From Oceanobacillus jordanicus (GTDB taxonomy: Bacteria > Bacillota > Bacilli > Bacillales > Amphibacillaceae), in assembly GCF_022095695.1 (NCBI RefSeq), contig NZ_JAIFZM010000003.1:124001-188000 (forward strand): DNA of 64,000 nt. Direction: 5' to 3'. The position numbers and the translations under genes were made by a program. Position 1 is the stretch's first letter; the number at the start of each line of letters is the position of its first letter. This document shows, one piece after another, positions 9,334 to 16,421 of this stretch. The notes under the pieces are model-generated. The model made no database searches. It saw only the letters and a program-made list of their open reading frames with translations, and was not told the origin of the DNA.

Positions 9334-9885
9334 CTATTTACCAAGACTTAAACTTGTTTTGTTCAATGGCCAATATTTAATATCTACTTTCCCAACAAGC
9401 TGTTCTTGTGAGATAAAACCAAACGCTCTACTATCAAGACTATCCTGCCTGTTATCTCCCATAACGAAAAGCTTTCCTTCCGGTACTTCTTGTTCACCCG
9501 TAACTTCGTCTAACGTGAAATCTGACGTATACGGTATTGTTTCACTTGCCTTTACATAGGCTTCGAGAAATGGCTCCTCTACGTATTTACCGTTAACGTA
9601 AAGTTTATCATTCTCATAGGAAATTTCATCACCGGGTAGGCCGACTACCCTTTTCACGTAATCGTCTTCCTCATTTGCATGAAATACAATGACATCAAAA
9701 CGTTCGGCCTGTGTCAAATCATAAATTACTTTATTTACCATAAGCAGGTTTCCATCATAAAGGGTTGGTTGCATGGATTCACCATCCACTACATAGCTAG
9801 CGAATAGCAAAGAGCGTAATCCGATAACCAACACAGCTAAGATTAGTATTACGGGGATTAGTTTACGAAGTCTCCATTTTTTCAT
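9334..9885 (-). CDS. sipV: Type I signal peptidase (SipV-like)
   Basis: A 183-residue single-span membrane protease. A hydrophobic segment covers residues 9-30 and anchors the protein. The catalytic serine is S37 in GESMQPT and the catalytic lysine is K78 in YVKRVVGLPGD; the box-E motif GDNRQDSLDSR is also present. It removes signal peptides from exported proteins at the outer face of the membrane. In B. subtilis sipV lies beside yhjE and close to addBA, as here, which is why that symbol is used. It follows yhjE by 58 bases on the same strand. Confidence 0.9.
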   Translation of the reverse strand: MKKWRLRKLIPVILILAVLVIGLRSLLFASYVVDGESMQPTLYDGNLLMVNKVIYDLTQAERFDVIVFHANEEDDYVKRVVGLPGDEISYENDKLYVNGKYVEEPFLEAYVKASETIPYTSDFTLDEVTGEQEVPEGKLFVMGDNRQDSLDSRAFGFISQEQLVGKVDIKYWPLNKTSLSLGK

Positions 9886-9943
9886 CGTAATTAAGCCTCC
9901 AGGGTTTTTCTTCTATCATATTCATACCCTGTTTGGCGGTGTT

Positions 9944-10600
9944 TTAATCGTTTTCAAGTTCCTTCGCTTCTTTTAGCATGGCCTTTTTTTCCAGACGCTT
10001 TTCGATAACTTTCCCCACAATCCAAAAAACGGCAATACAACTCCCTACAATAATAGTACGCATTGGATTTTTAGCAAATTCCGTTATACTTGAACCGATA
10101 TAAGCTAGGGAAAAGATCATAACCGATTTCCCTAAAAGCACAGCAAGGACAAACTGTTGAACACTAATTTTCGATAGACCGGCAACCACATTTATTACAG
10201 CAGACGGGGAAAACGGAAAGCAGGTCAGCAAAAATAAAGGTCCAAAGCCATGCCTCTCCAACCATGTTGTAACTTTCTTCACTTGTTTATTCTTCCTGAT
10301 TTTCGCAAATAATGGCCTTTTCCCAAGCTTTCGGATTATCAAAAAAACAAGAATAGCTCCGAGACTTGAACCAGCCCAGGATAATAAGAATCCTTCAAGC
10401 AATCCATAAGCAGCAGCATTTGCAAAGACAAATACAACGAGTGGTAAAAATGGAAGGAATGCTTCTATGAAAGGTAATAAAATACCTGGTAGTGGCCCAA
10501 GCTGTTCGTATTCTCCTAGCAGGTGCATGATATATTCATCTAACCTGTCTTCTTCAAACATCATTCTCCAATCAGTTAGTGCAGTGTTTATGGCGTCCAT
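9944..10600 (-). CDS. yhjE: TVP38/TMEM64 family membrane protein (YhjE-like)
   Basis: A 218-residue membrane protein with about five hydrophobic segments. The core includes GSSLGAILVFLIIRKLGKR and the proline-rich FPFSPSAVINVVAGLSKIS, typical of the SNARE-associated/TVP38/DedA-like family (B. subtilis YhjE, YdjZ). Members of this superfamily have been tied to lipid scrambling and undecaprenyl-phosphate handling, but a role for this branch is not established. The neighbouring sipV-type gene lies just downstream. The family is secure, the function is not. Confidence 0.85.
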   Translation of the reverse strand: MDAINTALTDWRMMFEEDRLDEYIMHLLGEYEQLGPLPGILLPFIEAFLPFLPLVVFVFANAAAYGLLEGFLLSWAGSSLGAILVFLIIRKLGKRPLFAKIRKNKQVKKVTTWLERHGFGPLFLLTCFPFSPSAVINVVAGLSKISVQQFVLAVLLGKSVMIFSLAYIGSSITEFAKNPMRTIIVGSCIAVFWIVGKVIEKRLEKKAMLKEAKELEND

Positions 10601-10623
10601 TTAGTGAAATCTCCTCAGTATGT

Positions 10624-10754
10624 ATAAAGTAAAACTTCATTTGGTGGGGTTCTCTACCTCACCCACCAATGTTACTCGAAAGAACCTTTACTGGTAGTCG
10701 ATCTCCTTGAATTCTCGAAGCGGAAAACTAACTGCCCAGTTTAGGTGGGAAAAA
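10624..10754 (+). repeat. Structured interspersed repeat, copy 2 (degenerate, subfamily A)
   Basis: It begins ATAAAGTAAAACTTC at 10624, one base off the usual opening, and ends near GGTGGGAAAAA at 10744-10754, where the right ATAAA has decayed. The first hairpin is intact: ATTGGTGGG-like sequence pairs with CCCACCAAT. An inner stem CTGG/CCAG survives. It shares CTCGAAG and CCAGTTTAGG with copy 1. It fills much of the 388-base space between the divergent yhjE and yhjD genes; the remainder holds the yhjD promoter. Confidence 0.75.
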
Positions 10755-10926
10755 TGTGTTTACCTGGTCCGTACAATTTCTTCTACTATTTCACTATTCC
10801 CATACAAATGGTTGCATAACCTCCATTTATATGCCTATTTCTACTTTTATTTTAATGGAAACGACGCAAAATGCATAGATATAAAAAGGAAAACAGCCAC
10901 TTTCTTTCCTGCTTTAATAAATTTGG

Positions 10927-10956
10927 TTGTATTTTTTCTTCATTTTAACATATAAT
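10927..10956 (+). promoter_or_regulatory. SigA-type promoter of yhjD
   Basis: TTGTAT (10927-10932) and a perfect TATAAT (10951-10956) are 18 bases apart, and the ATG of yhjD follows 33 bases later after GGAGGGAG. Confidence 0.6.
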
Positions 10957-10988
10957 AGAGGAACAAATGTTCTATTCGGAGGGAGATC

Positions 10989-11378
10989 ATGCGCTATCTT
11001 ACAGAGGAAGAGCGGCACATAGCCTCACGATTTCTATTTCTTTCAATGGCAATCGTGGTGATACAACAGGATATACAGCATATTGAAAGAGGTGCGTTTA
11101 AAATTAAGGAACCCTATATGGAGCTTTTGGAGACCATGACGACAGTAGCAAGTGCCGAACGGCGGGAGCTACGCACGCAAATGAATAAAAGGAGAATTGA
11201 GGTGGTGACCTTACACAAAAATGATTCCTTCTCTTCCTTTCTCTTTATTTGCCAGGGCAGGGAGGAAAAACGGAATTATTTTAACCCAGCGATTCGCAAA
11301 AAAGTGCATGCTATTATACAAGAGCTTATGCAAAAGTCTCTGCCGCCTTTTCCGAAACCTGTTTCTGCAAAAACCTAA
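10989..11378 (+). CDS. yhjD: YhjD-like protein of unknown function
   Basis: A 129-residue soluble protein with a strong GGAGGGAG before the ATG. The N-terminal MRYLTEEERHIASRFLFLSM and HIERGAFKIKEPYM suggest a helical domain. The place next to yhjE and sipV matches B. subtilis yhjD, so the name is given by context and overall likeness. No catalytic motif is seen. Its last 53 bases overlap the end of the convergent comK gene, an overlap that could let the two transcripts pair. Confidence 0.6.
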   Translation: MRYLTEEERHIASRFLFLSMAIVVIQQDIQHIERGAFKIKEPYMELLETMTTVASAERRELRTQMNKRRIEVVTLHKNDSFSSFLFICQGREEKRNYFNPAIRKKVHAIIQELMQKSLPPFPKPVSAKT

Positions 11379-11853
11379 TGCGATTATCTAGCAAATATCG
11401 GAATTGAGCTGTGCGCTGAACCTGGTTTAGCATGGAACCATAGGAAACAGATAAATTCACTTTTTTCCCATTTTTGAACATAATCTCTGTTCCCTTCCCT
11501 GCGGCGTCAAGAATATGATCAATATGAGAATGTGCAATCCAGGAACATTGTTTGCTTGATGGTGAAGTTGTAGGAAAGAAGTACATGCCACTGAGAGGAT
11601 CTACGGAGATAGGAGCCTTATGTGTAATCCCACAAATATCGCGCGTGCCATCCTGTCTTCCTTTTAGACTGGAGCCAAAGAATTTACAGGCATGGTCCAT
11701 AACTTTGCTTGCAGGTACTGACACCGTATAATCATTCAGTTCTTCCATTACATAGGTGACAAGGTTACCGGCTGCATCCTCTTCAGTTAGGAGAGCCATC
11801 GTGAGTGGGGTAATTTCAGGTGTAGGAGCGTAGATGTCTTCATTAAAAAACAT
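11326..11853 (-). CDS. comK: Competence transcription factor ComK
   Basis: A 175-residue ComK-family protein. Signature segments are KFFGSSLKGRQDGT, GITHKAPISVDP, YFFPTTSPS, QCSWIAHSHID and SYGSMLNQVQRTAQFR, matching the DNA-binding minor-groove activator of late competence genes. An upstream extension to 12003 is possible but would overlap the promoter. The ATG at 11853 (MFFNED) has AAAGGA 8 bases upstream and gives a normal family length. An intact comK suggests that natural transformation is or was possible. It ends convergently inside the yhjD tail. Confidence 0.9.
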   Translation of the reverse strand: MFFNEDIYAPTPEITPLTMALLTEEDAAGNLVTYVMEELNDYTVSVPASKVMDHACKFFGSSLKGRQDGTRDICGITHKAPISVDPLSGMYFFPTTSPSSKQCSWIAHSHIDHILDAAGKGTEIMFKNGKKVNLSVSYGSMLNQVQRTAQFRYLLDNRIRFLQKQVSEKAAETFA

Positions 11854-11891
11854 ACATATCATCCTTTCACTATACAGTGAAAGAAAGTGGC

Positions 11892-11966
11892 TTAATAATA
11901 AATCTACCAAACTATAACAAATAAATAAAGACATTAAGACCAATTTACAAGAAAAATTTAAATTTT
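11892..11966 (-). promoter_or_regulatory. comK promoter with a ComK-box-like site
   Basis: On the minus strand TTGTTA (11920-11915) and TATTAA (11897-11892) are 17 bases apart. About 35 bases further upstream lies AAAATTTAAATTTT (11966-11953), a symmetric A/T block like the AAAA-N5-TTTT half of a K-box but with a 6-base centre. ComK activates its own gene in B. subtilis, so autoregulation is a fair guess. Confidence 0.45.
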
Positions 11967-12075
11967 CACCATAATAATAGTCTCTGCCGCTTATATTTGC
12001 CACAGAGACTGCTATTTATCATTATTCATTTTTAAAGTTATCGTTACAATTATCTTCTCAATTCTTTTGTCTGGC

Positions 12076-13614
12076 TTAACTATTCACGCTACTTTTGAGG
12101 CTTCTTCTTAGTATCTTTCCAGTTGTGTTTTTCGGAAGTTCTTCAAGAAATTCGATTCTTGTTGGGATTTTATAGTTAACAAGATGGCCTTTACAAAAAT
12201 CTATTAAATCATTTTCGCTGATCTCTGCATCATCCACTACGACAAAGCAAGTCACAGACTCTCCACTCTCGGGGTGTGGCTCCCCTATTACCGCAACTTC
12301 TATGACGTTTGGATGTGTATAAAGGACTTCTTCTACCTCCCTTGGATACACATTGTATCCCCCAACAAGAATCATATCCTTTTTTCGATCGACAATATAA
12401 ACATAACCGTCTTCATCAACCCGTGCCATATCGCCAGTATAAAGCCAGCCATCCTTCAAAGCTACCTCTGTTTCCTCAGGCATTTTATAATAGCCTTTCA
12501 TGACATTAGGTCCACGCACAATGAGTTCACCCACCTCACCTGTTTCCACTTCCTCACCAAACAAATCGACCACTTTATTTTCCACATTCCAGATGCTCGT
12601 TCCAATGGAGCCAGCTTTCCTAGGACGATCAATTGGGTTAAAACAGGTAACGGGAGACGCCTCAGATAATCCATAGCCTTCTGATAATTGGATTTGAAAT
12701 GTTTCTTCAAATGCCTCCAATAAAGATACCGGCATTGCGGCACCACCAGAAATACATAAACGAACCTTTCCGAATTTTGGTTTCTGCCCTTTAACAGCTT
12801 GTAAAAGATAATTATACATTGTCGGTACACCAGCAAAAACGGTGGCTTCCCTTTCATTGGCTATGCGCAGTACATCCGCCGGTGAAAATTTAGGGATAAT
12901 TAGAATGGTGCCTCCATTCATCAAGGGAGCGTTTAGCGAAACAGTCAAACAGAAAACATGGAACATTGGGAGCGCTGCAATCATGCGGTCTTTCCCATTA
13001 ATCCCTAGATAATCTGCTACGTCTTTGGCATTCGAATAAATATTTTCATGAGAGAGCACAGCACCTTTGGGCTTCCCTGTCGTACCAGAGGTGTACAGGA
13101 TAATCGCTGTATCCTGATCATCTAATACCGGCCTCTCAAAATCTCCTTCGCCTTTTCCCACTAAATCAGAAAACGTTTTCATTTTTGGTTGTAATAAATT
13201 TCCCTGTACTGATATCCCAGCTCCTGAATCACAGGAAATATAATGTTTTACACTAGGTAAATCCTGATCAATAGAAGCGAGTTTCTCAAGCATTACATCC
13301 ATGGTGATGATCGCTTTCACATCTCCATTATGTAGGATATAGGACAACTCATTGGCAGTGTACATGGGATTTACAGGAATAACAACAAGGCCAAGTCTTA
13401 AGGCACCATAAAGGCTAATTACATAATATGGTGAATTACCTACAATCAGGGCAATATGGTCTCCTTTTTTATAACCTAAAGCCTCCATACTGGAAGCAAA
13501 CCGCTGTACAGCACCTTCCAAATCTAAGTAACTCGTTTTCGCTTCCTCGAAAATATATGCTATCTTTGCCGGGTTTTCCTTTGCTGTAATCGATAGTTGA
13601 TCACTGATATTCAC
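12076..13614 (-). CDS. lcfB: Long-chain fatty acid-CoA ligase (LcfB/YhfL)
   Basis: An ANL-superfamily enzyme that activates fatty acids to acyl-CoA. Seen: the AMP-binding P-loop YTSGTTGKPKGA near residue 177, EGYGLSEASPV, the GWLYTGDMARVDEDG hinge region and the C-terminal lysine in NTTGKILRRSL. The start chosen is GTG at 13614, because AAAGGGAGG lies 7 bases upstream. It gives 512 residues, as in B. subtilis LcfB; an in-frame start at 13653 would add an unsupported 13-residue tail. A perfect FadR operator lies 25 bases upstream. Confidence 0.93.
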   Translation of the reverse strand: MNISDQLSITAKENPAKIAYIFEEAKTSYLDLEGAVQRFASSMEALGYKKGDHIALIVGNSPYYVISLYGALRLGLVVIPVNPMYTANELSYILHNGDVKAIITMDVMLEKLASIDQDLPSVKHYISCDSGAGISVQGNLLQPKMKTFSDLVGKGEGDFERPVLDDQDTAIILYTSGTTGKPKGAVLSHENIYSNAKDVADYLGINGKDRMIAALPMFHVFCLTVSLNAPLMNGGTILIIPKFSPADVLRIANEREATVFAGVPTMYNYLLQAVKGQKPKFGKVRLCISGGAAMPVSLLEAFEETFQIQLSEGYGLSEASPVTCFNPIDRPRKAGSIGTSIWNVENKVVDLFGEEVETGEVGELIVRGPNVMKGYYKMPEETEVALKDGWLYTGDMARVDEDGYVYIVDRKKDMILVGGYNVYPREVEEVLYTHPNVIEVAVIGEPHPESGESVTCFVVVDDAEISENDLIDFCKGHLVNYKIPTRIEFLEELPKNTTGKILRRSLKSSVNS

Positions 13615-13638
13615 AAATAAACCTCCCTTTAATGGTGA

Positions 13639-13656
13639 TGAATGAATAGTCATTCA
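13639..13656. promoter_or_regulatory. FadR operator upstream of lcfB
   Basis: TGAATGAATAGTCATTCA is an 18-bp inverted repeat that fits the B. subtilis FadR (TetR family) consensus TGAATGAMTANTCATTCA at every position. FadR represses fatty-acid degradation genes, lcfB among them, until long-chain acyl-CoA binds. The operator lies where it would block transcription of lcfB. Confidence 0.88.
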
Positions 13657-13815
13657 TTATGTTGCCAAAAAAATAGTTTTATATTTTATGCTTGTCTTTA
13701 TTATAAAGTAGGCTTAATTTGTTTTCAAGCAATTTTGAAATTGTTGACAATTAAAAAGGATCTATCGAAAAGTGAGTGGTTTATTAACGGCATTTTTAGA
13801 TTTGGTTAGGTAGCT

Positions 13816-13870
13816 CTCGATTCAGTTTGGTGCAATCCCGATTCAGTTAACCGCTTCTCGATTCACTTTG
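13816..13870. repeat. Short spaced repeat of CGATTCA units
   Basis: CGATTCA occurs at 13818, 13839 and 13859, that is every 20-21 bases, each time followed by a similar GTT(T/A) or CTTTGG tail. It lies in the 308-base space between lcfB and lplJ and codes for nothing visible. The rest of that space holds the FadR operator, A/T-rich sequence and the lplJ terminator. Confidence 0.6.
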
Positions 13871-13897
13871 GCTGCTCCTCCACTTTTTCAAATATAA

Positions 13898-13920
13898 AAA
13901 GCTCACCGAGGTGAGCTTTC
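13898..13920 (-). terminator. Terminator of lplJ
   Basis: AAAGCTCAC and GTGAGCTTT form a stem with a four-base loop directly after the lplJ stop; on the minus strand it continues into TTTTTA. Confidence 0.8.
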
Positions 13921-13922
13921 TC

Positions 13923-14918
13923 TTAATAGATTAAATTAATAAAGTCTTCTTTGGTAATTTTCCCAAGATAATGCGGCACATCGACACCTGCTAAGGCTTC
14001 TTCAATCGATTTTCTTTCATGGCGAACGCCTTTTAGTTTATCCTCAATTACTTCCACACTACCAACCCCAAAGAAGTCACCGTAGATTTTACAGTTTTCA
14101 ATAATACCCTTTTTCACGTCAAGACGAACATCAACGAGGCCTGCATCAAACTTATGGGTCTCTTGAATATTAAAAGAAGGTGATTTACCATAGTTCCATT
14201 CCCAATTCTGATAACGTTCCTTGGAAATTTGTTCTACGTTATTCCAATCTTCCTCTGTTAACTCATATTGTGGGACATCTGCAATATCTTCCACATCAAA
14301 AACATGTTTTAAAATGGTTTCTTTAAACTCGTCCATTGTTAGAGACGCTTCAAGAAATTCGGAAATGTTAGCGACACGGCTCCGAATGGATTTAATTCCT
14401 TTTGATTCAATTTTTTCTTTACTCACTTTTAAAGCAGACACAACGTTCTCGATTTCTGAGTCGAACATTAATGTCCCATGGCTAAACATCCGTCCTTTGG
14501 TTGAGAACATAGCGTTGCCGGATATCTTCCGTCCATTAGCTGCCAAGTCATTTCTCCCTTGTAGCTCAGCTGGGACCCCAAGCTTATTTAAAGCCTCTAC
14601 CATCGGCTGGGTGAACTTCGCAAAATTTTGGAAACTGTTTCCGTCATCCTTGGTAATAAAGCTGAAGTTCAAGTTCCCTTCATCATGGTACACGGCACCG
14701 CCGCCAGAAAGCCTGCGGACAACCTTAATACCATTTTCATCAACATAGCTTGTATTAATTTCTTCAATGGTATTCTGATTGCGCCCAATGATAATGGATG
14801 GCTTGTTAATGTAAAATAGCAAATATGTATCTTTCTCTCCAAAATTCTGTAGTACATATTCTTCCAATGCCAGATTAACCATTGGATCTGTAATTCCTTT
14901 ATTGTCTATAAACTTCAT
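13923..14918 (-). CDS. lplJ: Lipoate-protein ligase (LplJ)
   Basis: A 331-residue enzyme that adenylates free lipoate and attaches it to lipoyl domains of 2-oxoacid dehydrogenases and GcvH. The family motif RRLSGGGAVYHD is at residues 68-79, the lysine-bearing ANGRKISGNA follows, and the C-terminal accessory domain is present, so the protein is the full-length LplA/LplJ type. GGGAGGTTAATTGGT precedes the ATG. In B. subtilis it also lies next to yhfI. Confidence 0.95.
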   Translation of the reverse strand: MKFIDNKGITDPMVNLALEEYVLQNFGEKDTYLLFYINKPSIIIGRNQNTIEEINTSYVDENGIKVVRRLSGGGAVYHDEGNLNFSFITKDDGNSFQNFAKFTQPMVEALNKLGVPAELQGRNDLAANGRKISGNAMFSTKGRMFSHGTLMFDSEIENVVSALKVSKEKIESKGIKSIRSRVANISEFLEASLTMDEFKETILKHVFDVEDIADVPQYELTEEDWNNVEQISKERYQNWEWNYGKSPSFNIQETHKFDAGLVDVRLDVKKGIIENCKIYGDFFGVGSVEVIEDKLKGVRHERKSIEEALAGVDVPHYLGKITKEDFINLIY

Positions 14919-14992
14919 ACCAATTAACCTCCCAATAGGATATATCCACCATTAAGTTTAAGGCATCCATCTCGCTAAATCAAAAATAAGGT

Positions 14993-15724
14993 TTAAGCTT
15001 GCCAAATTAGTCCTTCTTTCGCAAGTAATACAGTTCCACTGTATTGCTCTTTTGCTTCTTCTACTAATTGCTTCGTGTCTCCATATTGAGGAAGATGGCT
15101 TAGCATTAATGTTTTCACTTTAGCATTTTGCGCAATCTCCCCACCTTCTTTACTCGTCATATGTCCAGCACTCTCTCCATTTTGCTCAGCATAAAAATTA
15201 CAATCCGTTATCAGCAGGTCAGCCCCTTTTGAAAATGGGATCCACTCTTCTTTAAAACTGCTGTCCGCTGTATATACTACCGTATGCTCACCGTCTGTTA
15301 TCCGCATTCCGAAACATGGAACCGGGTGAACGGTTTGCAGAAAACTTATTTGAAATGGCCCAATATCTACAGATTCATCAGGCTGATAAGCTTTTCCCTC
15401 TGTGTACTCGTGTGACAAGGTAGCAAATCCTTCTTTATCCAACACATGCCCATAGATTGGAAGAATGCCATCAGCACCGTTCACATAATAATTTACTAGC
15501 TTTGCGTACTGAAGAACACCAATATCTGCCACATGGTCCTCATGATAATGAGATAAAATAACGGCATTCAACTCTGTCACTGGTATATACTGTTGAAGCT
15601 TAGATAATGAGCCACTTCCTGCATCGATCAATAAAGAAAACCCGTCTTTTTCTAGCAGATAAGAAGACGTTGCACCACCAGGGGCAGGATATCCTCCCCA
15701 GAAACCTATTACAGTTAATTTCAT
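14993..15724 (-). CDS. yhfI: MBL-fold metal-dependent hydrolase (YhfI-like)
   Basis: A 243-residue metallo-beta-lactamase-fold protein with the metal motif HYHEDH at residues 59-64, an N-terminal GGYPAPGGATSSYLL segment and a later ADSSFKEEW and LLITDCNFYAEQ. The overall pattern resembles RNase Z/YhfI-like hydrolases, but the substrate is unknown. It lies beside lplJ and divergent from yhfH, the same order as in B. subtilis. The first residues have no signal peptide, so it is cytoplasmic. Confidence 0.82.
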   Translation of the reverse strand: MKLTVIGFWGGYPAPGGATSSYLLEKDGFSLLIDAGSGSLSKLQQYIPVTELNAVILSHYHEDHVADIGVLQYAKLVNYYVNGADGILPIYGHVLDKEGFATLSHEYTEGKAYQPDESVDIGPFQISFLQTVHPVPCFGMRITDGEHTVVYTADSSFKEEWIPFSKGADLLITDCNFYAEQNGESAGHMTSKEGGEIAQNAKVKTLMLSHLPQYGDTKQLVEEAKEQYSGTVLLAKEGLIWQA

Positions 15725-15779
15725 AACGACACATCCTTTTTCGCATTTTGTTGTAACACAGTATTGACAATTTTCATAC

Positions 15780-15788
15780 TGTTATAAT
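15780..15788 (+). promoter_or_regulatory. Extended -10 promoter of yhfH
   Basis: TGTTATAAT (TATAAT at 15783-15788) is a perfect extended -10. TTGACA at 15764-15769 is only 13 bases upstream of it, too close for a normal -35. Confidence 0.55.
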
Positions 15789-15823
15789 ACAATAACATTA
15801 TCTTAGCAAAGGAGGATTCACAT

Positions 15824-15952
15824 ATGTTTAAAGTTATGGAGTTCTTTCGCAATCTGCCAAAGAAGAAATGCAGTCAATGTGGGCTTGACATGGTAGAACA
15901 AGCCGACTGTTATGGTAACCTATGTGACGAATGTGATCATCCCGCAAGATAA
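15824..15952 (+). CDS. yhfH: YhfH-type small zinc-ribbon-like protein (42 aa)
   Basis: A 42-codon gene after an excellent AAAGGAGG (15808-15815). The product MFKVMEFFRNLPKKKCSQCG continues to two CxxC pairs, CSQC and CDEC, about 17 residues apart, typical of a tiny zinc-binding knuckle. It matches B. subtilis YhfH in size, cysteine pattern and place beside yhfI. No function is known. It has its own promoter and terminator and is thus a single-gene unit. Confidence 0.82.
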   Translation: MFKVMEFFRNLPKKKCSQCGLDMVEQADCYGNLCDECDHPAR

Positions 15953-16004
15953 ATAATTTCACTCTTTTTCACTGTACTATAACACTTACTAATCTATCTA
16001 CTCT

Positions 16005-16037
16005 AAAGCAGCTATGGCTTCATAGCTGCTTTTTTTC
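16005..16037 (+). terminator. Terminator of yhfH
   Basis: AAAGCAGCTATG (16005-16016) pairs perfectly with CATAGCTGCTTT (16021-16032) and a T run follows. Between here and repeat copy 3 (16038-16210) there is only A/T-rich DNA without a recognisable signal. Confidence 0.88.
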
Positions 16038-16210
16038 TGGTACCTTTCATTCTTTCCTCTTTTTAATAAAGTGAACCTTTTTTAATACCTTCCCCTCCTT
16101 GCTATTCCATAATAACAAGTAATACGTTTTTCAAACTGAAAAGATCCTTAAATTAAGCGATAATTCTATCATTTCTGCCTACAATATATTATAATACTTA
16201 GAGTAACGAA

Positions 16211-16369
16211 ATAAAGTGAAACTTCAATCTGTGGGAGTTTTCATTCTCCCCCACTGATTGTTAGTTGAACGAATCGGGGTATTAACGTCCGTTTACTCCC
16301 TCTAAAAACTTAACGGTTTCACTTCATGTTTTGAAGTGGGAGTCTTACGGACGGTTGCTCCGGGATAAA
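16211..16369 (+). repeat. Structured interspersed repeat, copy 3 (subfamily B)
   Basis: A 159-bp element with ATAAA at 16211-16215 and 16365-16369. Hairpin 1 pairs CAATC-GTGGGAG with CTCCC-CCACTGATTG (about 16225-16260). A long-range stem pairs CGTCCGT then ACTCCC with GGGAGT then ACGGACG. Inside it a small hairpin ACTTCA/TGAAGT is seen. It lies 52 bases before pepF in the same direction, so it would be part of the pepF leader if transcription starts upstream. Confidence 0.88.
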
Positions 16370-16421
16370 TGAACATCTATCGCATACATACAACATGATA
16401 TCAGAAAGGGGAAAATAAAAA

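Noticed and set aside
15764-15788. TTGACA plus TATAAT as a normal promoter for yhfH
   Set aside because: The hexamers are only 13 bases apart; the extended -10 is the more likely working element.
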